Of a stretch of DNA of 64,000 bases, positions 1 through 8,430 are shown piece by piece (the stretch's first letter is position 1; each line of letters begins with the position of its first letter). The stretch is from Scandinavium manionii (lineage in GTDB: Bacteria > Pseudomonadota > Gammaproteobacteria > Enterobacterales > Enterobacteriaceae), in NCBI RefSeq assembly GCF_024764775.1, contig NZ_JALIGC010000037.1:124001-188000 (forward strand). Reading direction: 5' to 3'. A program made the position numbers and the translations under genes. The notes under the pieces were generated by a model. The model was not told the DNA's origin and did not search any database. It saw nothing but the letters and a program-made list of their open reading frames with translations.

Positions 1-697
1 CCTGACGACGCGGCGCCCACTGACGACGTAATGTCACCGCGCGTGCCGCCAGCTCTGGCGTCACGGAGATATCAAATTTGAGGCTGCCGGTAATCGTTAG
101 CTGATTGCGTTTGAGGCCCAATGCGAGGAAACGGTTACCGTCCTCTTCGTTCTGCGCGGCAATCAGGGTGATGCGGCTCAGCAGTCGACGCATGAATTTG
201 CCGAGCTTGCCGTAACCTTTGGCTGAACGTTCAGACAGGCGCGCGTTGGCAATCACCAACGGGATTTTGCGCTTATGCAGCGCGGCAACCATGTTCGGCC
301 ACAGCTCGGTTTCCATCACGATAACCAGCTTCGGACGGGTGGTATTGAAGAAGCGGTTCATCGCGCCAGGTAAATCGTACGGCAGATAGACATGCTGCAC
401 ATCTTTGCCGAAGGCGGACATTGCCCGTTCAGAACCGGTTGGCGTCATGGTTGTGACGGTTATCGGCAATGACGGGTAACGATGGCGCAGCGCACGCACC
501 AGCGGAATGGCGGCCAGCGTCTCGCCTACGGAGACGGAGTGCAGCAGTATGCCATCAGGCACTACCTTATTTTTGCAAAAGCCATAGCGCTCAGCCCAGC
601 GTTTACGGTACGCGGGCGCCTTTCGGCTGCGCAACAATAACCGCAGCCAGACCAGCGGCTGAATCAGGTAGAGCAAGGTGGTATACAGAAATTCCAA
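1..697 (-). CDS. waaA: 3-deoxy-D-manno-octulosonic acid (Kdo) transferase, N-terminal part
   Basis: This is the first ~232 residues of WaaA (KdtA), the inner-membrane GT30 enzyme that transfers Kdo from CMP-Kdo to lipid IVA. The E. coli protein is 425 residues long; the rest lies beyond base 1. The reading contains the family blocks HSVSVGETLAAIPLVRAL and TVTTMTPTGSERA, and near the end a NARLSERSAKGYGKLG stretch. There is no ATG at the N-terminus. I place the start at a TTG (697-695), which gives MEFLYT and fits my recollection that the E. coli gene also begins with TTG; a GGA lies about 10 bases upstream. A terminator at 814-845 separates it from the LPS genes upstream, so waaA probably has its own promoter in 698-813. 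Confidence 0.93.
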   Translation of the reverse strand, partial: MEFLYTTLLYLIQPLVWLRLLLRSRKAPAYRKRWAERYGFCKNKVVPDGILLHSVSVGETLAAIPLVRALRHRYPSLPITVTTMTPTGSERAMSAFGKDVQHVYLPYDLPGAMNRFFNTTRPKLVIVMETELWPNMVAALHKRKIPLVIANARLSERSAKGYGKLGKFMRRLLSRITLIAAQNEEDGNRFLALGLKRNQLTITGSLKFDISVTPELAARAVTLRRQWAPRRQ

Positions 698-813
698 GCG
701 AGTTATCCGTTTTTATACTTCGGCGGGCAAATTCTAAGCATTTAGCGTGCTTAAAGCTATCCCTTTGGTACATCAGTCAGGCCAATGATTGAAGCTTGTG
801 CGCAAAGTGGTTG

Positions 814-845
814 AAAAAATGGCAGGGAAAGGCTTCCCCGCCATT
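814..845 (-). terminator. Intrinsic terminator of the outer-core LPS transcript
   Basis: Read on the minus strand, AATGGCGGGGAA and TTCCCTGCCATT form a stem with a short loop, followed directly by a run of T. It lies just after the stop codon of the phosphoethanolamine-transferase-like gene and before waaA, so it ends the transcript carrying waaL and the two glycosyltransferases. Confidence 0.85.
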
Positions 846-855
846 CATATCAATA

Positions 856-2508
856 CTATTGCTCTGCCGGAGGTAAGGCATTGAGATGGTAAGTTATGCG
901 CTCAGAGAGACCCCGAATATCACCACCGGTGATGAAATAGGAATCATCTTTCTGATTAGGGTTTTTCACGTTAAACCCAAGCATTTTATTGATGAGGGTG
1001 GCGAGCTGGAAATGGTTGAGCGGCACATGATTGGTGATGTTGCTCATCGAATACTCCGGATCGTTGCTGAAGTACAGGAATGGAATCTGGGCGATGGGCA
1101 TCTCAACCACTGAGTGTCCAAAGAGGCCGCCGTCACCCACTCTTTCACCATGATCGGAGGTGATGAACACCAGGACAGGCAGTTTCGACTTCGCCATAGC
1201 TGTGCGAATCGCAGCGGCGAGCTCTTTGTCATACAAACGAACGGCATCATCGTACTCGTTCTTCTTCTGCGCAACGTCATCACTCAGACGCGGGGTAGAG
1301 AACTTAGCAAATCCAGGCGGAATGTTTCGCTCATAAGGGATATGTGGCGCACGGCTGTTCAATACCATCAGGAACGGTTTGTTCCAGTCCAGATTAGATT
1401 TCTCGACTGATGGTGTGAGAACAACATCGGCACCCACTTCTGGTGCAGGACGGATTTGCGTGTCTTCCCACAAATCGATGTCATGAATACCAATCCAGTT
1501 GCTAAGTCCCTCGAGTCCTTGCGCAGAAATAAAGGCCGTTTGATATCCATGTTTTTTTGCGTTGGCAAAGATATTCGTGGCTCTGGATTTATAAGCTGCA
1601 TAGTTGTCGGGTTCGCGAAGGTTGTTGACCAGCATCGGGATGGCCACGCGAGTCGATACGGCATTGGAGATAATCAAACGGCCTGTCCCTTGGTACTGCT
1701 GGAGCAGTGCTTTCAGTTCAGGCGTGGTATCACGCTCATAGCCAAGTGCGCTCACATGGTGAGGATTCAGGCTTTCACCGATGGCAAGAATAATCGAATA
1801 CTTACCAGCATGCGTATCCGGTACTGGCGTCACGGCATAGGGTTCGTAATGGGCAATATTTTGATTTTCACCAGAGATAGCTTCAGGTATCAACCGGATA
1901 GCGCTGTAGCTCATAGCAGATAAGCCATTTCGCAGCAGTGAGTGACGCAGGTCTGGGTTGAATTTATACATTTGCCCGTCAATGGCTTTGTAGAACTGGC
2001 CCACAAACATCACCACAATCGCGAGCAGGCATGGCATTGCTAACCCTTTATGCCACTTCGGTGCCAGGCGACGAGTAACAAACAACGCAACCAGGACTGC
2101 CACAATCATTATGGCAAAGTAGACCCCTAATGAACCCAGGCTGTCGGTAATACCACTGGCAATATCTTTTGTTTCAACAAACGCTAACCAGACTTCGCTG
2201 GGTCCATAAAACTGACCATAAAATTGATAATAAATGGCTTCGCTGATCTGCACTATAAATGTCACTGCAAGAAGTAGGCGTGTTACGAAAAAACGCGAAC
2301 TCACTGCAGCAAGCAAAGAAATGATGAGATAAAGTGAAATATCACCTGCTTTTGGCTGATAGACATGATCTTTAAGTAGAATGATGATTTCAGAAAGCGA
2401 GAACAGGACCAGGAAGAGAATCGTCAGGAACACGGTTCTCAGCAGGTTGGTGCGCAGCGCAGGCGACCATTTTGCAGATGTTTTCAACATTGTCAGGCTC
2501 AATCTCAT
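856..2508 (-). CDS. Phosphoethanolamine transferase-like inner-membrane protein (sulfatase/alkaline phosphatase superfamily)
   Basis: This 550-residue protein has about five N-terminal membrane segments (residues ~25-180) and a periplasmic sulfatase-fold domain. Visible motifs are IGESLNPHHVSALGY with the following TTPEL, a STRVAIP stretch carrying the likely Thr nucleophile, and the metal-binding TSDHGERVGDGGLFGHS. This layout is that of lipid A or core phosphoethanolamine transferases (EptA/EptB/EptC class). It does not look like EptC itself in the details I can recall, and the acceptor sugar is unknown. The start codon shares one base with the stop of the upstream glycosyltransferase (TAATG), which suggests translational coupling. 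An internal Met7 is a possible alternative start. I infer that it decorates the core made by its neighbours. Confidence 0.75.
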   Translation of the reverse strand: MRLSLTMLKTSAKWSPALRTNLLRTVFLTILFLVLFSLSEIIILLKDHVYQPKAGDISLYLIISLLAAVSSRFFVTRLLLAVTFIVQISEAIYYQFYGQFYGPSEVWLAFVETKDIASGITDSLGSLGVYFAIMIVAVLVALFVTRRLAPKWHKGLAMPCLLAIVVMFVGQFYKAIDGQMYKFNPDLRHSLLRNGLSAMSYSAIRLIPEAISGENQNIAHYEPYAVTPVPDTHAGKYSIILAIGESLNPHHVSALGYERDTTPELKALLQQYQGTGRLIISNAVSTRVAIPMLVNNLREPDNYAAYKSRATNIFANAKKHGYQTAFISAQGLEGLSNWIGIHDIDLWEDTQIRPAPEVGADVVLTPSVEKSNLDWNKPFLMVLNSRAPHIPYERNIPPGFAKFSTPRLSDDVAQKKNEYDDAVRLYDKELAAAIRTAMAKSKLPVLVFITSDHGERVGDGGLFGHSVVEMPIAQIPFLYFSNDPEYSMSNITNHVPLNHFQLATLINKMLGFNVKNPNQKDDSYFITGGDIRGLSERITYHLNALPPAEQ

Positions 2509-3479
2509 TAGAACTTTTTAGTCAGCGGACGAATGGCTTTACCAAAGCCAAAGCGAACTGCGCGAACAAACGTAGGGCGGTTATGCAATCCTTTACGCCA
2601 GATGTCCTCAAACAAACTGAACCAACGGGCAGCAACAGCTTCGCGAGAGTAGACCTGTAGACGTTTCTCGCCCTGTTCGCGCATTTGGCGATAGAGTTCA
2701 GGGGTGTTTTTCAGTTTCATAATCGCATCAAATGCTTCATCAGGCGTTTTCGCTATCAAATAGTCCAACTCGCTTTCGCGAATAGCCCGATAAGACGGCT
2801 CATCATCACAAACCATGACCGTTTTGCCCAACCAGTTGTTAATCAGTTTGCTGGCAGGTTTACGCGCTAACTTATGATCGTGTGATTTACGAAAACTGAT
2901 GCAAACATCCACATCCTGGTAGTCAGTCCAGTTATCAAACGAGATCCGCAATTTGATACCTTGCTCTGCCAGACGCTGCTTGAATGTTCCTTCTCGATAC
3001 GTTTCCGGGAAACTATCCACACGCCCAAAGAAGGCGACGGTTTCAATCGATTCATCAGTACGTTGACGAGGTTTAACCCCAGGTTGTGGCCAGTAAGGTA
3101 CGAATATACGGTTACTGTGAACATCGACTTCCGGGTTCTGATCAACAACAACATCGGCCCCGATAACCGGTGGGCGATCGGCTCGAGCGACGACGGTAAC
3201 GCCCTGCCACGGTTTTACACGCGAGCCAAAATCATCGTTGTGCATTAAATTGATAGCATCAGGGCGGCATTCTGAACCGAATGAGCATTCTATCTCGTCA
3301 CCATAGTAATGCTTCAAAGCCAGAGTCGTCTGGAATGTCCATCCGCCACGCCCTCCGCAATAAAAGCGTTCAGGGATTGAGTCAGGATTTACTCGGTTAT
3401 CGAGCAGAGTCTGAAAATCTGCATAGTTTTTAGCGATGAAATCAGCGCGGGAAACCGCGTGGAGTTTTAGTTTGCTCAT
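2508..3479 (-). CDS. Putative LPS core glycosyltransferase
   Basis: This 323-residue soluble protein is not one I can name. Its C-terminal half has features of a GT-B glycosyltransferase: a VAFFGRVDSFPETYREG stretch at about residue 150, a KPASKLINNWLGKTVM block that resembles a donor-binding loop, and a basic C-terminus typical of core transferases that sit at the inner membrane. There is no signal peptide or membrane segment. It lies between a WaaH-like transferase and a phosphoethanolamine transferase in one transcript (8-base gap upstream, 1-base overlap downstream). That context supports a sugar transfer step in the outer core. Donor and acceptor cannot be deduced. The region looks more AT-rich than hldD-waaF, as is common for exchangeable LPS genes. 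Confidence 0.65.
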   Translation of the reverse strand: MSKLKLHAVSRADFIAKNYADFQTLLDNRVNPDSIPERFYCGGRGGWTFQTTLALKHYYGDEIECSFGSECRPDAINLMHNDDFGSRVKPWQGVTVVARADRPPVIGADVVVDQNPEVDVHSNRIFVPYWPQPGVKPRQRTDESIETVAFFGRVDSFPETYREGTFKQRLAEQGIKLRISFDNWTDYQDVDVCISFRKSHDHKLARKPASKLINNWLGKTVMVCDDEPSYRAIRESELDYLIAKTPDEAFDAIMKLKNTPELYRQMREQGEKRLQVYSREAVAARWFSLFEDIWRKGLHNRPTFVRAVRFGFGKAIRPLTKKF

Positions 3480-3487
3480 AATATCCG

Positions 3488-4471
3488 TTAGCCGAGAATT
3501 TTTTTAAGTCGGAAGAATCGACGTCCCAGACGCCACCGCTGGCGAAAGCCACGTGCATTCTGCCAGATCATTGACCAGATGCCTCTGTCGAAAAGCTCTC
3601 GCGTTATCTCGCGCTTTTTCTCCATATCTTCAATATTGTTGATGCTGTGCAGGATCCCAAGGCCTTCTTTTGCGAGCTGCCAGTGACAGGCTGGTACGCG
3701 CTTCACCTGTTCTGGATGGCGTTTATTGATGACGTCCAGCATCTCAAGAATCTTCATATAGTGGCGGGAAGAACGCATCCGGGTATCGTCGGTGCCAGGC
3801 GTATGGGATACAGAGGCTGAGTGAATCAGGTAGTCGTAAAATACTTCGTCAATATACTGAACGCGTTTCGCCGTCAAAAGAACTTCGGTTGTCCATGGGA
3901 TATCCTGATGGCGCAGACCGGGTTCGAAGGTAAATCCCTGCTCTTTGATAAAGTCATGGCGGTAGATATTCAGCCAGGTGACATGCAGGAATTTACGCGA
4001 TGACAGCGCCATTTGTAGCCAGCTCGGGCCATCCAGCACATCTGTTGAAGAGAGTTTGTCAGAGGGAAAAATCTTTTTCGACGGACGACCATCGTCGTAA
4101 ATGTAAGTCCCGTTGCAGGTCGCGACATCCAACTGACCGGCAGAAGCGATTTCCAGCAGGCGTGGGTACATTCCGGGATAGATAACATCGTCGATATCCG
4201 GGAAGGCGACATACTCCCCCTTCGCAACGGCAAGCCCTGTATTGCGTGCCACGGAGACTCCACCGTTAGCTTGCTCAATCACCTTAAAATGACTGAATTC
4301 AGTCGCATAGCGCGTGATGATTTCTGCTGAGCCGTCGTTTGAACCATCATTGACGATAATGAGTTCCAGACTGTTGAGGTTCTGCTTTTTGATGCTGTCA
4401 AAGAAAGCGCTCAGAAATTTCTCGCCATTATAAACGGCGACAACGAGGCTTAACTGCGGCGTACAAGACAT
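3488..4471 (-). CDS. GT2 glycosyltransferase, WaaH (YibD)-like
   Basis: This is a 327-residue GT-A transferase. The N-terminus has the GT2 pattern LSLVVAVYNGEKF, IIVNDGSNDGS and an acidic D-I-D-D motif near residue 95. A central GPSWLQMALSSRKFLHVTW and LRHQDIPWTTEVLL resemble E. coli WaaH/YibD, a glucuronosyltransferase acting on inner-core heptose. The C-terminus is rich in Arg and Lys, fitting a peripheral membrane enzyme. In E. coli waaH sits beside tdh; here the WaaH-like gene is inside the waa cluster and another GT2 lies beside tdh. The family assignment is firm, while the sugar (GlcA or GalA) is inferred only from the resemblance. Confidence 0.78.
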   Translation of the reverse strand: MSCTPQLSLVVAVYNGEKFLSAFFDSIKKQNLNSLELIIVNDGSNDGSAEIITRYATEFSHFKVIEQANGGVSVARNTGLAVAKGEYVAFPDIDDVIYPGMYPRLLEIASAGQLDVATCNGTYIYDDGRPSKKIFPSDKLSSTDVLDGPSWLQMALSSRKFLHVTWLNIYRHDFIKEQGFTFEPGLRHQDIPWTTEVLLTAKRVQYIDEVFYDYLIHSASVSHTPGTDDTRMRSSRHYMKILEMLDVINKRHPEQVKRVPACHWQLAKEGLGILHSINNIEDMEKKREITRELFDRGIWSMIWQNARGFRQRWRLGRRFFRLKKILG

Positions 4472-4569
4472 GCTTTCTCCGTACTATTACGCGGTGATGT
4501 GGCTATCAAGATTTAACTGTATCGTGCGATGGCAATTCGACAGCCGTCAGGCTAAAGAGTTCTGAAGGC

Positions 4570-4609
4570 GTTGATCGCACCAGCGCTTTTAGGCTCAGAC
4601 GCGATCAAC
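4570..4609 (-). promoter_or_regulatory. Inverted repeat between waaL and the downstream GT2 gene
   Basis: GTTGATCGC (4570-4578) and GCGATCAAC (4601-4609) are exact inverted copies 22 bases apart, just after the waaL stop codon. In the minus-strand transcript this would fold into a hairpin, but no T-run follows it, so it is more likely a processing or attenuation element than a full terminator. Confidence 0.4.
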
Positions 4610-4615
4610 GTATGT

Positions 4616-5986
4616 TCAGGAGGGTTTATCTGTGGCTTGCGGGTTGCGCAGGGCACACATACCGATCAGCAACCCTGTAAGGAACATGTACTGCTCCAGA
4701 TAGTGGTCTTTCAGGTTATGGTCGACCATGGTTCTGGAGAAGAAGCCGACGGTGAAGAGTAACAGGAACATCCCCAACATCGTGTTGCCGTGACGGAACT
4801 CTTTCCAGCCAATATACCAGCATCCCGCCAGCAGAATCAGCCAACCGGCAATGCCGACAATCCCATTCTGGATACCAAATTCAATAAGACCATAATGGCT
4901 GTGTGGGATATTTATCCGATTATCCTGAGTATCACGACGCAGTACGTAACGGAATGCTTCTTTACGCGGGCCCATCCCGGCAGGGTGTTCACCCACCAGT
5001 TTCCAGCCTTGATGGAAGAAGCTGGCACGACAGCCGTTGGAATGGTCCATTTGGACACCGAGATCGTTTAATGGCCTGGTTCCATTTGTTCTGTTGTAGC
5101 AGAAGCTGGTGAATGGGGCATTCCATCCCGCCTCCGCATCACTTTCAATATTTTGCCAGCGCGGGTCAGTCTTCCAGGACGTATAGCCGAGCGCCACCGA
5201 GGCGAGAATGATCGCCAGCAGGATACCGCCCGTCAGCACGACACGGCTGCGGCGCATGCTGTGTAGGCTTAGCAGGATAAAGGTAGAGAACAGGCTGCCG
5301 ACGAGGCCAATGGTACCCCAGCGCGTGTCCACCAGGCCGGTACACAGCAGATTGCAGAGCAACATGAACGACAGTGTGGGTGTGCCGAGGCGTAAGAAAT
5401 GTTGGCGCAGTAATCCGCGAGCAAGCAGCTCAGCAAGAATAAAGCCGGTGATCATGTTGACCTGGAAACTCATCCGCGTGCGGTTATAGACAATCCGCGT
5501 TTGCCCCCAGTGGATAACGCCATCACGCCAATAGAGCCAGGCGGTATCCAGGAGGTGTATCAATATCACGCCCCAGAAGAAGAGGATAACCAGCGTAAAC
5601 AGACGGGCGGCAGTAATTGAGGGGAAATGAGTCTGGATAACCGGTAATAACACCAGTCCTGCGCAGAAAAGTAATACCGGGCGTAGCCATTGTCCATCCC
5701 ATGTCGATACCATTTCTTTGATATCGGGTGCGACAAAAAAGCCGTTAATCAAAATGAAAAAGGTCAGCACCCACAGCGCGATGAGAACGAACTTAATTTT
5801 ACTTAAATGTAGACTCTGCTTTGCTGTAACAGAACTGAAAAACAGGCCAAAAGACACGACAATAATGGGGTAAATCAATCCATTACGATGAAAAGGCAGC
5901 TGATCATTTGGAATTGGCCAGATAAAACATAAAGCCAATACAGACAGGATGATCGCACCTGTCAGAATGTTTCGAGTTTTTGTCAT
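4616..5986 (-). CDS. waaL: O-antigen ligase
   Basis: This 456-residue polytopic inner-membrane protein has about 11-12 hydrophobic segments and a large periplasmic loop (roughly residues 275-370) before the last helices. It carries the Wzy_C/WaaL signature in that loop: GEHPAGMGPRKEAFRYVL followed by NIPHSHYGLIEFGIQNGIVG, with the conserved His of the ligase active region. WaaL joins undecaprenyl-linked O-antigen to the lipid A-core. The gene starts the minus-strand outer-core transcript and is divergent from wabH across 237 bases (5987-6223) that must hold both promoters. I did not see an RfaH ops sequence there. WaaL sequences vary widely, so the call rests on topology, the His motif and context. 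Confidence 0.88.
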   Translation of the reverse strand: MTKTRNILTGAIILSVLALCFIWPIPNDQLPFHRNGLIYPIIVVSFGLFFSSVTAKQSLHLSKIKFVLIALWVLTFFILINGFFVAPDIKEMVSTWDGQWLRPVLLFCAGLVLLPVIQTHFPSITAARLFTLVILFFWGVILIHLLDTAWLYWRDGVIHWGQTRIVYNRTRMSFQVNMITGFILAELLARGLLRQHFLRLGTPTLSFMLLCNLLCTGLVDTRWGTIGLVGSLFSTFILLSLHSMRRSRVVLTGGILLAIILASVALGYTSWKTDPRWQNIESDAEAGWNAPFTSFCYNRTNGTRPLNDLGVQMDHSNGCRASFFHQGWKLVGEHPAGMGPRKEAFRYVLRRDTQDNRINIPHSHYGLIEFGIQNGIVGIAGWLILLAGCWYIGWKEFRHGNTMLGMFLLLFTVGFFSRTMVDHNLKDHYLEQYMFLTGLLIGMCALRNPQATDKPS

Positions 5987-6238
5987 AGTTTTTGGCTGGT
6001 TACGGACTTCGGCATCTTTACCGGCAAGTTTACGGTGCTGTCAGATATCCACCGAGTTATGCCGTACAATTAAAAAAACCGAGGAAAATTACCACATATA
6101 CCCCCACTACAGAAGGGTAATGTTTGTAAGCAGGAATAATCTCTCTCATTTGTAACGGCGGGGTCTTTTATGTATTACATCAGAGCAACGTATATACTAC
6201 GCCGATCAAATTAAACCGAGATTATGAACAGGAACCCT

Positions 6239-7342
6239 ATGCACATTGTCCACACTGAAGCTGACGGCGGAAAAGGCGGTCAACCGCTGCGTATCATCAA
6301 CGAATCTCTGGGCATGATACAGCGTGGACATCAGGTGACTATCCTCTGCCCTGAGTCTGCTCCGCTGCATCAACTGGCGCTCTCAGCAGGACTCAATGTG
6401 GTGACCATGCCGCTGAGAAGAAAAAATCTTGGCAACTTGCTGACGTTACGCCGCTGGTTCCGTGACAATCGTGATACCGTCGATGTCGTTAATAGCCATA
6501 ACTCGGCGGATACGTGGCTTGTTGCCCTGGCAAATCTGTTCTTATCTCGCCCACTTCCGCTCATTCGCACGCGCCATGCATCCGGTGTGCCTCGCAATAA
6601 CTGGACGACGCGTTGGCTTTACCGTAAAGCCTGCAAGCATATTGTCTCCACAGGAGAAGCGCTGCGGTTGCAAATGGTGGCTCTGGGTGTGCCGCTGGAA
6701 AACACCACTTCCGTGCCTAGCGGAGTCGATACCTCACGTTTTCATCCTGGTGACAAAGACGCTGCCCGCAATCACTGCGATCTGAGTCAGGGGGATTTTT
6801 GGCTGGGCGTGGTGTCGCATTTACGACCGAATAAGGGCCATAGCGTACTGCTCAAGGCGCTGGCGCAAATCACCATCCCGGAAATTAAGGTCGCTATTGT
6901 CGGCGATGGTCCGCATCGTGAAGCGCTGGAAAGTGAAGTTATCCAACATAATCTCTTAACGCGTGTGGTACTGGCGGGTCATCAGCCCGATCCGGAACGC
7001 TGGTTCCCGGCATTTGATATTGCCATCAGCCCTTCCCACGATATGGAAGGAGTGCCACAAGGCGTACTGCAATCTTTAGCGACAGGGATAGCGACCATCG
7101 CGACGGATGCAGGCGGGACGGCCGATGCGGTTATCGACAGGAAGACGGGGCTTTTGATTGCACAGCAGGACGTAGAAGGACTGCGTGATGCCATTCTCAC
7201 GCTGTATCACGACCCGGTGTTGCGCCGCCAACTGGCAAGCCAGGGGAATGAGTATCTTAATGCTCATTTTACCCGTGAATGCATGCTGACGGCGATGGAG
7301 AAGGTTTTTACCGACGCGGCTCAGTCCAGCAGTTCGCGATAA
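6239..7342 (+). CDS. wabH: GT4 core glycosyltransferase, WabH-like
   Basis: This GT-B enzyme has the GT4 signature: an N-terminal DGGKGGQPLRI loop, SHLRPNKGH at the start of the donor domain, and a C-terminal EGVPQGVLQSLATGIATIATDAGG with the E-x7-E-like donor motif. In Klebsiella, WabH adds GlcNAc to the GalA residue placed by WabG; the pairing with wabG here supports the same role. A start at 6224 is possible, but ATG 6239 has an AGGA five bases upstream and is preferred, giving 367 residues. It is the only plus-strand gene inside the locus and its 3' end overlaps that of wabG by 22 bases tail to tail. No WabN-like deacetylase is visible in the window, so the sugar may stay acetylated or the deacetylase lies elsewhere. 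Confidence 0.75.
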   Translation: MHIVHTEADGGKGGQPLRIINESLGMIQRGHQVTILCPESAPLHQLALSAGLNVVTMPLRRKNLGNLLTLRRWFRDNRDTVDVVNSHNSADTWLVALANLFLSRPLPLIRTRHASGVPRNNWTTRWLYRKACKHIVSTGEALRLQMVALGVPLENTTSVPSGVDTSRFHPGDKDAARNHCDLSQGDFWLGVVSHLRPNKGHSVLLKALAQITIPEIKVAIVGDGPHREALESEVIQHNLLTRVVLAGHQPDPERWFPAFDIAISPSHDMEGVPQGVLQSLATGIATIATDAGGTADAVIDRKTGLLIAQQDVEGLRDAILTLYHDPVLRRQLASQGNEYLNAHFTRECMLTAMEKVFTDAAQSSSSR

Positions 7343-8430
7343 AGGTCCTGCAGTTTGTTGGCCATGCTTTCAAGCGTATAAGGTTCTGCGGTGGCGCGTG
7401 CCGCCGCCGCGTAATCAACGCCACGATGGCGTCCTTCCAGCCAGGCAGTAATCGCCTGCTGGTATCCCGGGACGTCAAGTGCGTCACGAACCCAGCCGTT
7501 GCTTCCTTCCTCGACCCATTCCGCTGCGCCGCAGCCGTGGCTGGTCAACAGCGGTAAACCGCAGGCCAGTGCTTCTACACAGACGTTCGGGAACGGATCG
7601 TACAACGTCGGTAAAATAAGTGCGTCTGCGCTGCCGTAGACTTCACGCACATCTGAAACCGGCCCGAGAAATTTCACGCGAGAAGAGACACCTAACGTAC
7701 TGGCAAGCTTCGAAAACTTTGATGCATGCTTATCGTGACCGGCAATTAACAGCCAGACATCCTGGTGCGGTTGAATCGCTTTTAACGCCGTGGCCACACC
7801 TTTCCGAGCGAAACCGGAGCCAACATACGCCAGCACTGGCGCGTTATCCGGAATGCCAAGACGGCCACGCATTGAAGCCTGACGCACGTCGGGATGAAAT
7901 TGTTGGGTATCGACCCCGTTATAAATCACCGTCAGCTTATCGTCGCTCAGGCCAAAACGGCGAGCGATATCGTCCCGTACCATACGCGAGTTACAGATAA
8001 CTTTGCGCAGATTAGGGTGGGTAAACATCTGCTGTTCAGCGCTGAGAATGTAGCGGTGATAACGGCTAAAAGACTGCGCCCAGCGGGTCAGAGGCGACTG
8101 AATACGGTTGTATTGCTCGAGCCAGGCTGCGTGAACGCCGTCGCCTGCGCGGAAAATGGATGCACCGGGGATGCGTTCGTGGCTCTGGACGAGGTCAAAA
8201 TCCTTAAAATGCGCGGCTGCCGCGGCGGCAAAACCTTCTTCCCGAGCCTGGCGATTGCGAAACGGCGGGTCGATAGTCAATGTATTCCAGCCTGCCGCAT
8301 TTTCCCATTTGCGAGCGATCAGGGTGACATCGATTGCGGTATCGCGGGCCAGCACATTCAGCGCGCGGGAGACGAATCGTTCTGCACCACCGTTAGGATT
8401 ATAGGTTTGTCTGACGATAGCGAGCTTCAT
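7321..8430 (-). CDS. wabG: GT4 core glycosyltransferase, WabG-like (GalA transferase)
   Basis: This 369-residue GT-B protein begins MKLAIVRQTYNPNGGAERF, which matches the Klebsiella-type WabG rather than E. coli WaaG. The donor domain shows YVGSGFARKGV and the DPFPNVCVEALACGLP motif of GT4. WabG transfers galacturonic acid to heptose II of the inner core, so this organism probably makes a phosphate-poor, GalA-containing core. It is the last gene of the hldD-waaF-waaC-waaQ-wabG operon. Its start overlaps the waaQ stop by four bases (ATGA). The 3' end runs against wabH with a 22-base convergent overlap. Confidence 0.82.
   Translation of the reverse strand: MKLAIVRQTYNPNGGAERFVSRALNVLARDTAIDVTLIARKWENAAGWNTLTIDPPFRNRQAREEGFAAAAAAHFKDFDLVQSHERIPGASIFRAGDGVHAAWLEQYNRIQSPLTRWAQSFSRYHRYILSAEQQMFTHPNLRKVICNSRMVRDDIARRFGLSDDKLTVIYNGVDTQQFHPDVRQASMRGRLGIPDNAPVLAYVGSGFARKGVATALKAIQPHQDVWLLIAGHDKHASKFSKLASTLGVSSRVKFLGPVSDVREVYGSADALILPTLYDPFPNVCVEALACGLPLLTSHGCGAAEWVEEGSNGWVRDALDVPGYQQAITAWLEGRHRGVDYAAAARATAEPYTLESMANKLQDLYRELLD

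Noticed and set aside
469..792. 107-codon open frame on the plus strand at the left end
   Set aside because: It is antisense to the 5' end of waaA and crosses its start region; no homology.
5987..6223. Search for an RfaH ops/JUMPstart sequence at the waaL-wabH divergence
   Set aside because: No GGCGGTAG-type sequence was seen on either strand.
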